From Muribaculaceae bacterium (lineage in GTDB: Bacteria > Bacteroidota > Bacteroidia > Bacteroidales > Muribaculaceae), in assembly GCA_029060585.1 (NCBI GenBank), contig JAIDTS010000389.1, positions 1 to 5,637 on the forward strand: a DNA stretch of 5,637 bases, in the 5' to 3' direction. The notes beneath the pieces are model-generated. The model was given only the letters and a program-made list of their open reading frames with translations, ran no database searches and was not told the origin of the DNA. The translations under genes and the position numbers were made by a program. This document shows positions 1 through 5,637 of the stretch, piece by piece (position 1 is the first letter of the stretch; each line of letters starts with the position of its first letter).

Positions 1-2496
1 CAATATGCAATCCAGACAGGCCAGCATCCCGAAAAGACTACCACCGACAACATCGCGCGCTATCGCTCTCAGCTCGATAAGATCGGATTCTCTTTCGATT
101 GGAGCCGTGAGGTGCGCACTTGCGATCCGAAATACTATAAATGGACCCAGTGGGCGTTCATGCAGATGTTCAACCACTACTACGACACCGAAGCCGGCAA
201 GGCCCGTCCTATCTCCGAACTCGTCGCACATCTCGAGAAGCACGGCACGGAGGGACTCCACGCAGCCGAGACCAAGGAGCTTTTCTTTACGGCCGAGCAG
301 TGGAACGCCATGTCAGAGAAAGAGAAGCGCGACACGCTGATGAACTGGCGAATTGCATTCCAGGCCGAGACTATGGTGAACTGGTGTCCTGAACTTGGCA
401 CTGTGCTCGCCAACGACGAGGTCTCCGAGGGTCTCAGTGTCCGTGGCGGCTACCCGGTTGAGCAGAAACTGATGCGTCAGTGGTGTCTCCGCGTGTCGGC
501 CTACGCTCCTCGCCTCCTTGACGACCTTAATGATCTGGCATGGAGCGACTCGCTCAAGGAGACCCAGCGCAACTGGATCGGCCGAAGCGAGGGCGCGGAG
601 ATGCGTTTCCCCGTGAAGGATTCCGACATAGAGCTCGAAATCTTCACTACCCGTGCCGATACCGTATTCGGAGTGACGTTTATGGTGCTCGCCCCGGAAT
701 CGGAATATGTAAGGATGCTGACAACACCTGAGCAGAAGGATGCCGTAGAGGCTTATCTCAACGAAGTGAAACACAAGACCGAGCGCGAGCGTCAGATCGA
801 TAAGAAGGTGACAGGTGTGTTCACCGGCTCTTATGCCGTCAATCCTCTCAGCGGCAAGGAGATTCCCATCTGGGTGAGCGACTACGTGCTCGCCGGCTAC
901 GGCACCGGTGCCATCATGGCCGTTCCGGCGCACGATTCGCGCGACTATGCCTTCGCCAAGAAATTCAATCTTCCGATCATCCCTCTCATCGAGGGGGCCG
1001 ACGTTTCGGAGGAAAGCTTCGACGCCAAGGAAGGTATCGTCTGCAATTCCTGCGGTCCTGACCTTGACCTCAACGGCCTCACCGTGAAGGAAGCTATCGC
1101 AAAGACAAAGAAGCACATCTCCGAGAAGGGAATAGGCCGCGTGAAGGTAAACTATCGCCTGCGCGACGCCATTTTCTCACGCCAGCGCTACTGGGGCGAA
1201 CCCTTCCCCGTTTACTACAAGGATGGTGTAGCTTATCTGATGGATGAGTCGGCCCTTCCGCTCCTCCTCCCCGAAGTTAGCAGCTATCTGCCGACAGCCG
1301 ACGGCGAACCCCCGCTCGGTCGCGCCGAAAACTGGAAGACTCCCGAAGGATATCCCATCGAGCTCTGCACTATGCCGGGCTTCGCCGGAAGCTCGGCCTA
1401 CTATCTGCGCTATATGGACCCTCACAACGACGAGGCTCTCGTCAGCCGCGAGGCCGATGAATACTGGCGAGATGTCGACCTCTATGTCGGAGGCGCGGAG
1501 CATGCCACCGGACACCTGATCTACAGTCGCTTCTGGAATAAGTTCCTCTTCGACCTCGGTCTTGTGGTGAGCCCGGAGCCATTTAAGAAACTCGTCAACC
1601 AGGGTATGATCCAGGGACGCACCAATTTCGTCTACCGCATCAAGGGCACGAACACGTTCGTAAGCAAGGGACTCGTAGATCAATACGACACCATGCCGAT
1701 CCGTGTCGATGTGAATATCGTAAGCAACGACATCCTCGACCTTGACGCCTTCCGTGCATGGCGCCCCGACTTCGCTGACGCGGAGTTCATCCTCGAAGAC
1801 GGCAAGTATGTCTGCGGCTATGCTGTGGAGAAGATGTCGAAATCGATGTTCAATGTTGTCAATCCCGACGTAATCGTTGAAAAATACGGAGCAGACACGC
1901 TGCGCCTCTACGAGATGTTCCTCGGTCCTGTTGAGCAGTCGAAACCATGGGACACCAATGGCATCGACGGTGTCAACCGTTTCCTCCGCAAGCTCTGGAC
2001 CATCTTCGGTAAACGTTCGGATGCGGAGCGTTCCGCTCAGGAAAAGAAGATCATGCACACGCTCATCAAGAAAGTGAGCCAGGATATCGAGAACTTCTCG
2101 TTCAACACCTCAGTGGCAGCGTTCATGATCGCCGTCAACGAACTCGGCAAGCTCCCTTCCGTAAGCGTGGAGTCGATGGATGAGTTCGCACGTCTGATCG
2201 CGCCATTCGCGCCCCACATCGCCGAGGAATTCTGGCATCAGCTCGGGCATGACGGCAGCGTGGCCGACAGCGAGTGGCCGAAATGGGACGAAGAGGCCCT
2301 GAAGGAAGACACCGTGAAATATCCCGTGCAGTTCAACGGCAAGATGCGTTTCAACATCGAGGTGCCCGCCGGAAGCGATAAGGCTGCAGTAGAGGTCGCC
2401 GCGCTCGCCGACCCGGCAGCCGCTAAGTGGCTCGAAGGCAAGACCCCCAAGAAGGTGATCGTTGTGCCGGGACGCATCGTCAACATCGTGATCTGA
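1..2496 (+). CDS. leuS: Leucyl-tRNA synthetase, 5'-truncated by window edge
   Basis: This class I aminoacyl-tRNA synthetase charges tRNA-Leu with leucine in the cytoplasm and edits mischarged products. The frame is open from base 1 and ends at TGA 2494-2496, giving 831 residues. Bacteroidetes LeuRS is usually about 940, so roughly 100 N-terminal residues with the HIGH motif lie upstream; an internal Met at 112 is not the start. Visible parts (window residues) are the end of the first Rossmann half with FSFDWSREV, and the CP1 editing domain with TTRADT from residue 216 and [15 protein letters not shown] from 301, whose His-Asp pair (311-312) includes the conserved editing aspartate. The catalytic core resumes at [11 protein letters not shown] (393 on), KMSKS lies at 611-615, then come the helical anticodon-binding domain and a C-terminal domain ending [14 protein letters not shown]. 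The motif reads TTRADT where E. coli has TTRPDT. An insertion around residues 65-110 fits Bacteroidetes LeuRS from memory. Confidence 0.97.
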   Translation, partial: QYAIQTGQHPEKTTTDNIARYRSQLDKIGFSFDWSREVRTCDPKYYKWTQWAFMQMFNHYYDTEAGKARPISELVAHLEKHGTEGLHAAETKELFFTAEQWNAMSEKEKRDTLMNWRIAFQAETMVNWCPELGTVLANDEVSEGLSVRGGYPVEQKLMRQWCLRVSAYAPRLLDDLNDLAWSDSLKETQRNWIGRSEGAEMRFPVKDSDIELEIFTTRADTVFGVTFMVLAPESEYVRMLTTPEQKDAVEAYLNEVKHKTERERQIDKKVTGVFTGSYAVNPLSGKEIPIWVSDYVLAGYGTGAIMAVPAHDSRDYAFAKKFNLPIIPLIEGADVSEESFDAKEGIVCNSCGPDLDLNGLTVKEAIAKTKKHISEKGIGRVKVNYRLRDAIFSRQRYWGEPFPVYYKDGVAYLMDESALPLLLPEVSSYLPTADGEPPLGRAENWKTPEGYPIELCTMPGFAGSSAYYLRYMDPHNDEALVSREADEYWRDVDLYVGGAEHATGHLIYSRFWNKFLFDLGLVVSPEPFKKLVNQGMIQGRTNFVYRIKGTNTFVSKGLVDQYDTMPIRVDVNIVSNDILDLDAFRAWRPDFADAEFILEDGKYVCGYAVEKMSKSMFNVVNPDVIVEKYGADTLRLYEMFLGPVEQSKPWDTNGIDGVNRFLRKLWTIFGKRSDAERSAQEKKIMHTLIKKVSQDIENFSFNTSVAAFMIAVNELGKLPSVSVESMDEFARLIAPFAPHIAEEFWHQLGHDGSVADSEWPKWDEEALKEDTVKYPVQFNGKMRFNIEVPAGSDKAAVEVAALADPAAAKWLEGKTPKKVIVVPGRIVNIVI

Positions 2497-2516
2497 AAGT
2501 CTTAAAAAACATTTAA

Positions 2517-2548
2517 AAGGGACGCTGTCGGCAATGACAGCGTCCCTT
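2517..2548 (+). terminator. Perfect 13-bp hairpin after leuS, probable terminator
   Basis: The left arm AAGGGACGCTGTC (2517-2529) pairs perfectly with GACAGCGTCCCTT (2536-2548) around a six-base loop, GGCAAT. It begins 20 nt after the leuS stop, where a transcription terminator is expected. On the + strand it is followed by TTCGCCG rather than a T run, so it is not a textbook intrinsic terminator for leuS. On the - strand the stem is followed by TTTT and, a few bases later, a second T run, which is a better terminator for leftward transcription. No leftward gene is visible in the window. It could also be an mRNA 3'-end stabilising hairpin. The stem is certain; its role is inferred. Confidence 0.65.
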
Positions 2549-2586
2549 CGCCGTCGGAAAAGGTAATAAAGCGCCTCCTATTTCGT

Positions 2587-2594
2587 TAATTTTA
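2587..2594 (+). promoter_or_regulatory. Weak candidate -7 box for the downstream ORF
   Basis: TAATTTTA matches the Bacteroidetes sigma-ABfr -7 consensus TAnnTTTG at all but the last base, and it sits 26 nt before the ATG at 2621 in an AT-rich stretch. No TTTG-type -33 element is visible at the expected distance upstream, so this is only a candidate. If it is used, the 5' leader would be about 20 nt with no Shine-Dalgarno sequence, as is common in this phylum. Confidence 0.25.
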
Positions 2595-2620
2595 TAATAA
2601 CACACGCTTTATTGATACTT

Positions 2621-5600
2621 ATGACAGATAGACGAAAACTGGTGATGGCCACCAACAACGCAGGAAAGCTGCGCGAGGCCCGCGCCATTGCGGGCGACCG
2701 CCTCGAGATCCTAAGTCTCGGGGACATCGGTTATCACCACGATATAGAGGAGACCGCCGACACTCTTGAAGGCAACGCACTGATTAAGGTGCGCGCCATC
2801 AAGGAGGCCACCGGTCTCGACTGTTTTGCCGACGACACCGGGCTCATCGTCGACGCGCTCGGAGGTGCGCCAGGGGTCCATACGGCCAGATATGCGGGTG
2901 AGGACTGCGATCCCGACAGGAATATCGACCTCATGCTCCGCAATCTTGAAGGAGTCTCAGACCGCAAGGCTCGCTTCCGCACTTGCGTGGCTCTTTCCCT
3001 TGGCGGAGAGGAGCACATTTTCGAAGGCACGGTCGAAGGCTCAATTGCCACTGAGAGAAGCGGTTCACACGGATTTGGCTACGATCCCATATTCATCCCC
3101 GAGGAGTCTGGCATATGCTTCGCCGAGATGAGCGATGACGCGAAAAACGCCATATCACATCGTTCCCGCGCCATATCCGCAATGATGAAGTGGCTGTCGA
3201 CGCTGTGCGTATCCCTGATATTTGCTTTCGGGGCAAAGGCGGCCGACTCTTCATCCTGGCGGATCTACAATACGTTTGACGACGTCACCGACAATGTGTT
3301 CGACACCCCCGACAAGACTTATTTTCTGGTGCAGGCCCAGTATCAGGACGAGAAGTTGCCCGACAACAGCGACAAGCTTTGCTTTCTCTTCTGCCTTGAC
3401 AAGGAGAGCGGCGAGATACGCCCCTACAACTCTCAGAACTTCCTCCACGGCTCTCTCATATCGCTCGCCGCATACAATGCGGAAAAGAACTACCTGCTTA
3501 TAGTCTACGACGACAAGACCATAGAGATTCTCTACGACGACGGCAGCTCTCATACGTTGCCCGACCTTAAGAACGTCAACCTCACGTCATCCAAGGAAGT
3601 GAGGTCGATATCATTCGATCCTGACAACAATCTGGCCTATCTCGCTACAGACTTCGGATATATCGCGGTCAACGACAAGAGGAACGAGATTGCCTCAAGC
3701 GGCATCTACGGAACCCCGGTAGACTGGATGGCGCGCATCGACGACAAGCTCCTGTTGGTCCATGATGGAAAGCTATATTGGGACAGCGCCGATTCCCGCC
3801 ACATATCGATGGATGATTTCAAGGAACTTGACTGGTTCGGTGGAAGCGAGGTCGACCGCCTTATTCCACTCTCATCTTCGAAATGCATCGTATCCAAGCG
3901 CACAAACGGAAGGGAAGACCATTACATCATGAGCTGGGCCCCGGGGACTCCGGCGCCTAAGGCTGTGGGATCGGGCAATTACATACAGTCCACCCCTACC
4001 GTCAACAAGCAAGGCGTTCTGTTTATTCAGAGCGGACAGGTAGTCCAGATCGACCGCGAGAGCGGACAGCGCACCGTGATTCCAAAACGCGATGAAGACA
4101 AAGGCGTGCAGTGCGGTTCGTGGGATCTGAGGAATTTCTATTTCTCAAAGTCACGGGATGGTTTCTACTCGCTTGTCCGTGACGCCGACAACTCATGGAC
4201 GGTCACATCCGAGCCGTCGCGCCCGGATGCTCCCGCCGTTTTCAGAAGCGACGCGCTGTTGTATACCCCGCAGCACGGCATGCTCGCCGACACGCACGGA
4301 CAAAACCAGAATTTCGCATCGCATCTCGCCCGCAACCCGTTGCTCCTATCCGGTCTGAGGGACGGCGTCTGGACCATGTACGGTCTTCCATATCACGACC
4401 CTGCTCAGAAATACCGCATTACCAACCCATGTGGAATCGCACAGGATCCCGACGACCCTGACGTTTTCTATTTCGGCTCGGCTCTCAACGGACTTCTTCG
4501 CTATAACATCAAGGACATGTCGTCGCTGCTTCATATGACGCGCTCCGACGATAATCCCGATATGGAGGGACACGTTTCGCTCCGCGGGCCATATGCCGGA
4601 TGGAAGAACGCCTTCATCGTCGCCAATCCCCATTTCGACACATATGGCAATCTCGTCGTAGCCCACACCAACACCGATGATGAAGACCATTTTTCCTACG
4701 AACTGTGGATATGGCCGAAGGAAAGCCGTTTGGCAAGTGTATCCCCGGAGACATTCCGTCCGTTCATCGCCGTGACGCTCGATGGAATTATCGGCAACAA
4801 ATCGGTTGCCGCCTATCCCCTCTCTTTTTCGGGCAACCGCGACATGGTGGTCTGCTTCACATTCAATAAATACGGAAGTCCATTCGTAGTTTACGACCAC
4901 AACGGGACGCCACAACATACGTCAGACGACCGACAGAGCCTCATAAACACAAAGGAGATGGAGGATGCCGACGGAAAGCTCAGCGTCAACTATCTCTACT
5001 GTGCCGTGGAGGATCCGGCTACCGGACTCGTATGGATTGGATCAGACAACGGTGTGTTCACCTTCGACCCCCGCGATGCCTTCTCCTCCCCGGGTAAGGT
5101 GTCGAGGATAAAGGTGAGCCGCAACGACGGCACATCCCTTGCCGACTATCTGCTATCCGGCACGATTGTCAACGATATCTCCATCGACGCGTTGGGGCGC
5201 AAATGGTTCTCCCTCTCGGGAGGCGGGCTCGTCTGCACTTCGGCCGACGGCAAGACTATCATACAGGAAATCGACACCGACAACTCGATGCTCCCTTCAG
5301 ACATGGTCTACGCATCGGCATATAATCCCGACAACAACTCGCTGATGATCGCCACATCAGCCGGACTTTGCGAATATTATCTGAGTGGTCAGGCTTCCGC
5401 TTCCGGATCGACGGAAGTCAGGGCATATCCCAATCCTGTACGCCACGACTACTATGGATGGGTCGTCATCGACGGCCTTGAGGAAGACTGCATCGTGAAG
5501 ATCGCCGACTCGGCCGGCAATATAGTGCGAGAGCTCGGACCGGCCACTGCCGGACGCGTCCAGTGGGACGTCTGCGGCATGGACCTCAACCGAGTGCCGA

Positions 5601-5637
5601 GCGGTGTATATTTCGTGCTGGCCTCTTCAGGACCCGG
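2621..5637 (+). CDS. rdgB: RdgB/HAM1 non-canonical purine NTP pyrophosphatase, fused in frame to a PorZ-like protein; 3' end outside window
   Basis: Residues 1-~195 form a complete ITPase-family domain. This family hydrolyses dITP, ITP and XTP to the monophosphate plus pyrophosphate, keeping deaminated purines out of nucleic acids in the cytoplasm. Visible motifs are TNNAGK (11-16, substrate loop), ADDTGL (70-75) with the catalytic Asp pair 71-72, GGAPGVHTARYAG (81-93), GSHGFGYDPIF (148-158), FAEM (167-170) and KNAISHR (175-181). Nothing essential looks missing. The ATG at 2621 is chosen because the first strand (KLVMATNN) needs it and an in-frame TAA at 2567 closes the frame upstream; ATG 2645 would cut that strand. 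RdgB proteins normally stop at about 190-205 residues, but here no stop occurs and the frame stays open for 1005 codons to the window edge, through a signal peptide into a PorZ-like protein. Whether the fusion is actually translated is unknown. An ITPase made alone would need a stop not present in this sequence. Confidence 0.85.
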   Translation, partial: MTDRRKLVMATNNAGKLREARAIAGDRLEILSLGDIGYHHDIEETADTLEGNALIKVRAIKEATGLDCFADDTGLIVDALGGAPGVHTARYAGEDCDPDRNIDLMLRNLEGVSDRKARFRTCVALSLGGEEHIFEGTVEGSIATERSGSHGFGYDPIFIPEESGICFAEMSDDAKNAISHRSRAISAMMKWLSTLCVSLIFAFGAKAADSSSWRIYNTFDDVTDNVFDTPDKTYFLVQAQYQDEKLPDNSDKLCFLFCLDKESGEIRPYNSQNFLHGSLISLAAYNAEKNYLLIVYDDKTIEILYDDGSSHTLPDLKNVNLTSSKEVRSISFDPDNNLAYLATDFGYIAVNDKRNEIASSGIYGTPVDWMARIDDKLLLVHDGKLYWDSADSRHISMDDFKELDWFGGSEVDRLIPLSSSKCIVSKRTNGREDHYIMSWAPGTPAPKAVGSGNYIQSTPTVNKQGVLFIQSGQVVQIDRESGQRTVIPKRDEDKGVQCGSWDLRNFYFSKSRDGFYSLVRDADNSWTVTSEPSRPDAPAVFRSDALLYTPQHGMLADTHGQNQNFASHLARNPLLLSGLRDGVWTMYGLPYHDPAQKYRITNPCGIAQDPDDPDVFYFGSALNGLLRYNIKDMSSLLHMTRSDDNPDMEGHVSLRGPYAGWKNAFIVANPHFDTYGNLVVAHTNTDDEDHFSYELWIWPKESRLASVSPETFRPFIAVTLDGIIGNKSVAAYPLSFSGNRDMVVCFTFNKYGSPFVVYDHNGTPQHTSDDRQSLINTKEMEDADGKLSVNYLYCAVEDPATGLVWIGSDNGVFTFDPRDAFSSPGKVSRIKVSRNDGTSLADYLLSGTIVNDISIDALGRKWFSLSGGGLVCTSADGKTIIQEIDTDNSMLPSDMVYASAYNPDNNSLMIATSAGLCEYYLSGQASASGSTEVRAYPNPVRHDYYGWVVIDGLEEDCIVKIADSAGNIVRELGPATAGRVQWDVCGMDLNRVPSGVYFVLASSGP
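3182..5637 (+). CDS. PorZ-like secreted beta-propeller protein with T9SS-type C-terminal domain (internal in-frame start), 3'-truncated
   Basis: Counting from ATG 3185, this part has 817 residues to the window edge, near the ~780 of Porphyromonas PorZ, so little is missing. Residues 1-19 are a signal peptide. The mature start SSWRIYNTFDDVTDNV and later segments such as LLIVYDDKTIEILYDDG and NLAYLATDFGYIAVN (from ~149) resemble the N-terminal propeller of PorZ-type proteins. Reg_prop-like blades follow: LVWIGSDNGVFTF (615 on), DALGRKWFSLSGGGL (668 on) and LMIATSAGL (720 on). The C-terminal domain starts near 745 with VRAYPNPV. PorZ belongs to the surface attachment complex of the type IX secretion system, with PorU, PorV and PorQ, and binds anionic lipopolysaccharide. 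Its exact role here is inferred, since other Bacteroidetes propeller proteins share this layout. No histidine-kinase or membrane domain is seen, so it is not a hybrid two-component sensor. The start is uncertain: tandem ATGs at 3182 and 3185 lie inside the ITPase frame and have no Shine-Dalgarno sequence. Confidence 0.75.
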   Translation, partial: MMKWLSTLCVSLIFAFGAKAADSSSWRIYNTFDDVTDNVFDTPDKTYFLVQAQYQDEKLPDNSDKLCFLFCLDKESGEIRPYNSQNFLHGSLISLAAYNAEKNYLLIVYDDKTIEILYDDGSSHTLPDLKNVNLTSSKEVRSISFDPDNNLAYLATDFGYIAVNDKRNEIASSGIYGTPVDWMARIDDKLLLVHDGKLYWDSADSRHISMDDFKELDWFGGSEVDRLIPLSSSKCIVSKRTNGREDHYIMSWAPGTPAPKAVGSGNYIQSTPTVNKQGVLFIQSGQVVQIDRESGQRTVIPKRDEDKGVQCGSWDLRNFYFSKSRDGFYSLVRDADNSWTVTSEPSRPDAPAVFRSDALLYTPQHGMLADTHGQNQNFASHLARNPLLLSGLRDGVWTMYGLPYHDPAQKYRITNPCGIAQDPDDPDVFYFGSALNGLLRYNIKDMSSLLHMTRSDDNPDMEGHVSLRGPYAGWKNAFIVANPHFDTYGNLVVAHTNTDDEDHFSYELWIWPKESRLASVSPETFRPFIAVTLDGIIGNKSVAAYPLSFSGNRDMVVCFTFNKYGSPFVVYDHNGTPQHTSDDRQSLINTKEMEDADGKLSVNYLYCAVEDPATGLVWIGSDNGVFTFDPRDAFSSPGKVSRIKVSRNDGTSLADYLLSGTIVNDISIDALGRKWFSLSGGGLVCTSADGKTIIQEIDTDNSMLPSDMVYASAYNPDNNSLMIATSAGLCEYYLSGQASASGSTEVRAYPNPVRHDYYGWVVIDGLEEDCIVKIADSAGNIVRELGPATAGRVQWDVCGMDLNRVPSGVYFVLASSGP
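3185..3241 (+). other. Sec signal peptide, overlapping the ITPase C-terminal helix
   Basis: Reading from ATG 3185, the peptide has a short n-region with Lys (MKW), a hydrophobic core LCVSLIFAF and a small-residue cleavage motif AKA followed by AD, predicting signal peptidase I cleavage after base 3241. The Cys in the core has Leu before it and does not fit a lipobox. In the long fusion frame these are residues 189-207. The opening residues MMKWLSTL also line up with the final helix of RdgB proteins (E. coli ends SHRGQALKLLLDALRNG), so one stretch appears to serve both proteins. Confidence 0.75.
5417..5637 (+). other. Type IX secretion C-terminal (Ig-like sorting) domain, cut by window edge
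   Basis: The segment begins VRAYPNPV and continues with GWVVIDGLEEDCIVKIAD, SAGNIVRELG, GRVQWDVCGMD and VPSGVYFVLASS. This order (YPNP, a short strand pair, D..GN.V, a W followed by Asp, then SGVYF) is typical of the FlgD/Ig-like C-terminal domains of Bacteroidetes exported proteins. In most T9SS cargo the domain is a secretion signal removed at the surface; in PorZ it is retained. Usually only a short final strand follows SGVYFV, so the stop should lie a few tens of bases past the window. Confidence 0.8.

Noticed and set aside
112..114. ATG as the true leuS start
   Set aside because: The frame is open back to base 1 and the upstream codons encode typical LeuRS sequence ([18 protein letters not shown]), so the gene starts left of the window.
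313..1116. A 267-codon open frame on the - strand inside leuS
   Set aside because: It lies fully antisense to conserved LeuRS editing-domain sequence, and its translation shows no recognisable domain. Long antisense frames are expected in GC-rich coding DNA.
1177..2058. A 293-codon open frame on the - strand inside leuS
   Set aside because: It is antisense to the LeuRS catalytic core and KMSKS region and has no motif of its own; it is best explained as a codon-bias shadow.
3206..3208. Cysteine in the signal peptide as a lipoprotein anchor
   Set aside because: The residues before it (S-T-L) do not fit a lipobox, which needs a small residue just before Cys. The AKA-AD signal peptidase I site further on fits better.
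4346..4918. A 190-codon open frame on the - strand within the PorZ-like region
   Set aside because: The + strand frame here is continuous with the propeller protein on both sides, and the antisense product has no recognisable feature.
4990..5400. Hybrid two-component sensor, because of Reg_prop-like repeats
   Set aside because: No transmembrane, kinase or response-regulator segment follows. The protein instead runs into a secretion-type C-terminal domain at 5417.

Overview
The window looks like chromosomal DNA from a Bacteroidales bacterium, possibly a gut Muribaculaceae-like lineage; the family placement is an inference. The evidence is a LeuRS with insertions of the kind I associate with Bacteroidetes, a PorZ-like beta-propeller protein ending in a Bacteroidetes-type C-terminal sorting domain, and starts with no Shine-Dalgarno sequence behind an AT-rich leader. 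All genes read on the + strand. I see no mobile elements, CRISPR arrays, tRNA genes or rRNA genes.

Layout: (1) 1-2496 is the 3' part of leuS. About 100 N-terminal residues, including the HIGH motif, lie upstream of the window. (2) 2497-2620 is the only intergenic gap (124 nt). It holds a perfect 13-bp hairpin and a weak Bacteroidetes-style promoter candidate. (3) From 2621 to the right edge there is one uninterrupted reading frame of 1005 codons. Its first ~195 codons are a full-length, intact-looking RdgB/HAM1 (ITPase) nucleotide-pyrophosphatase domain. The rest is a signal peptide, a PorZ-like beta-propeller region and a type IX secretion style C-terminal domain, cut by the window edge.

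The main point of interest is the junction near 3182-3241. No stop codon separates the cytoplasmic house-cleaning enzyme from the exported propeller protein. The last helix of the ITPase is, in the same frame, the start of a convincing signal peptide, with tandem ATG codons at 3182 and 3185. Either the cell makes a fusion, or the propeller protein is also (or only) made from an internal in-frame start, or a small sequence error has removed the stop. The codons needed for the ITPase C-terminal helix and those for the signal peptide appear to be the same.

Functionally, leuS charges tRNA-Leu and the ITPase domain hydrolyses non-canonical purine NTPs, both in the cytoplasm. The PorZ-like protein would act outside the inner membrane, probably at the cell surface with the type IX secretion attachment machinery. 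The gene order gives no clear metabolic link between these roles.
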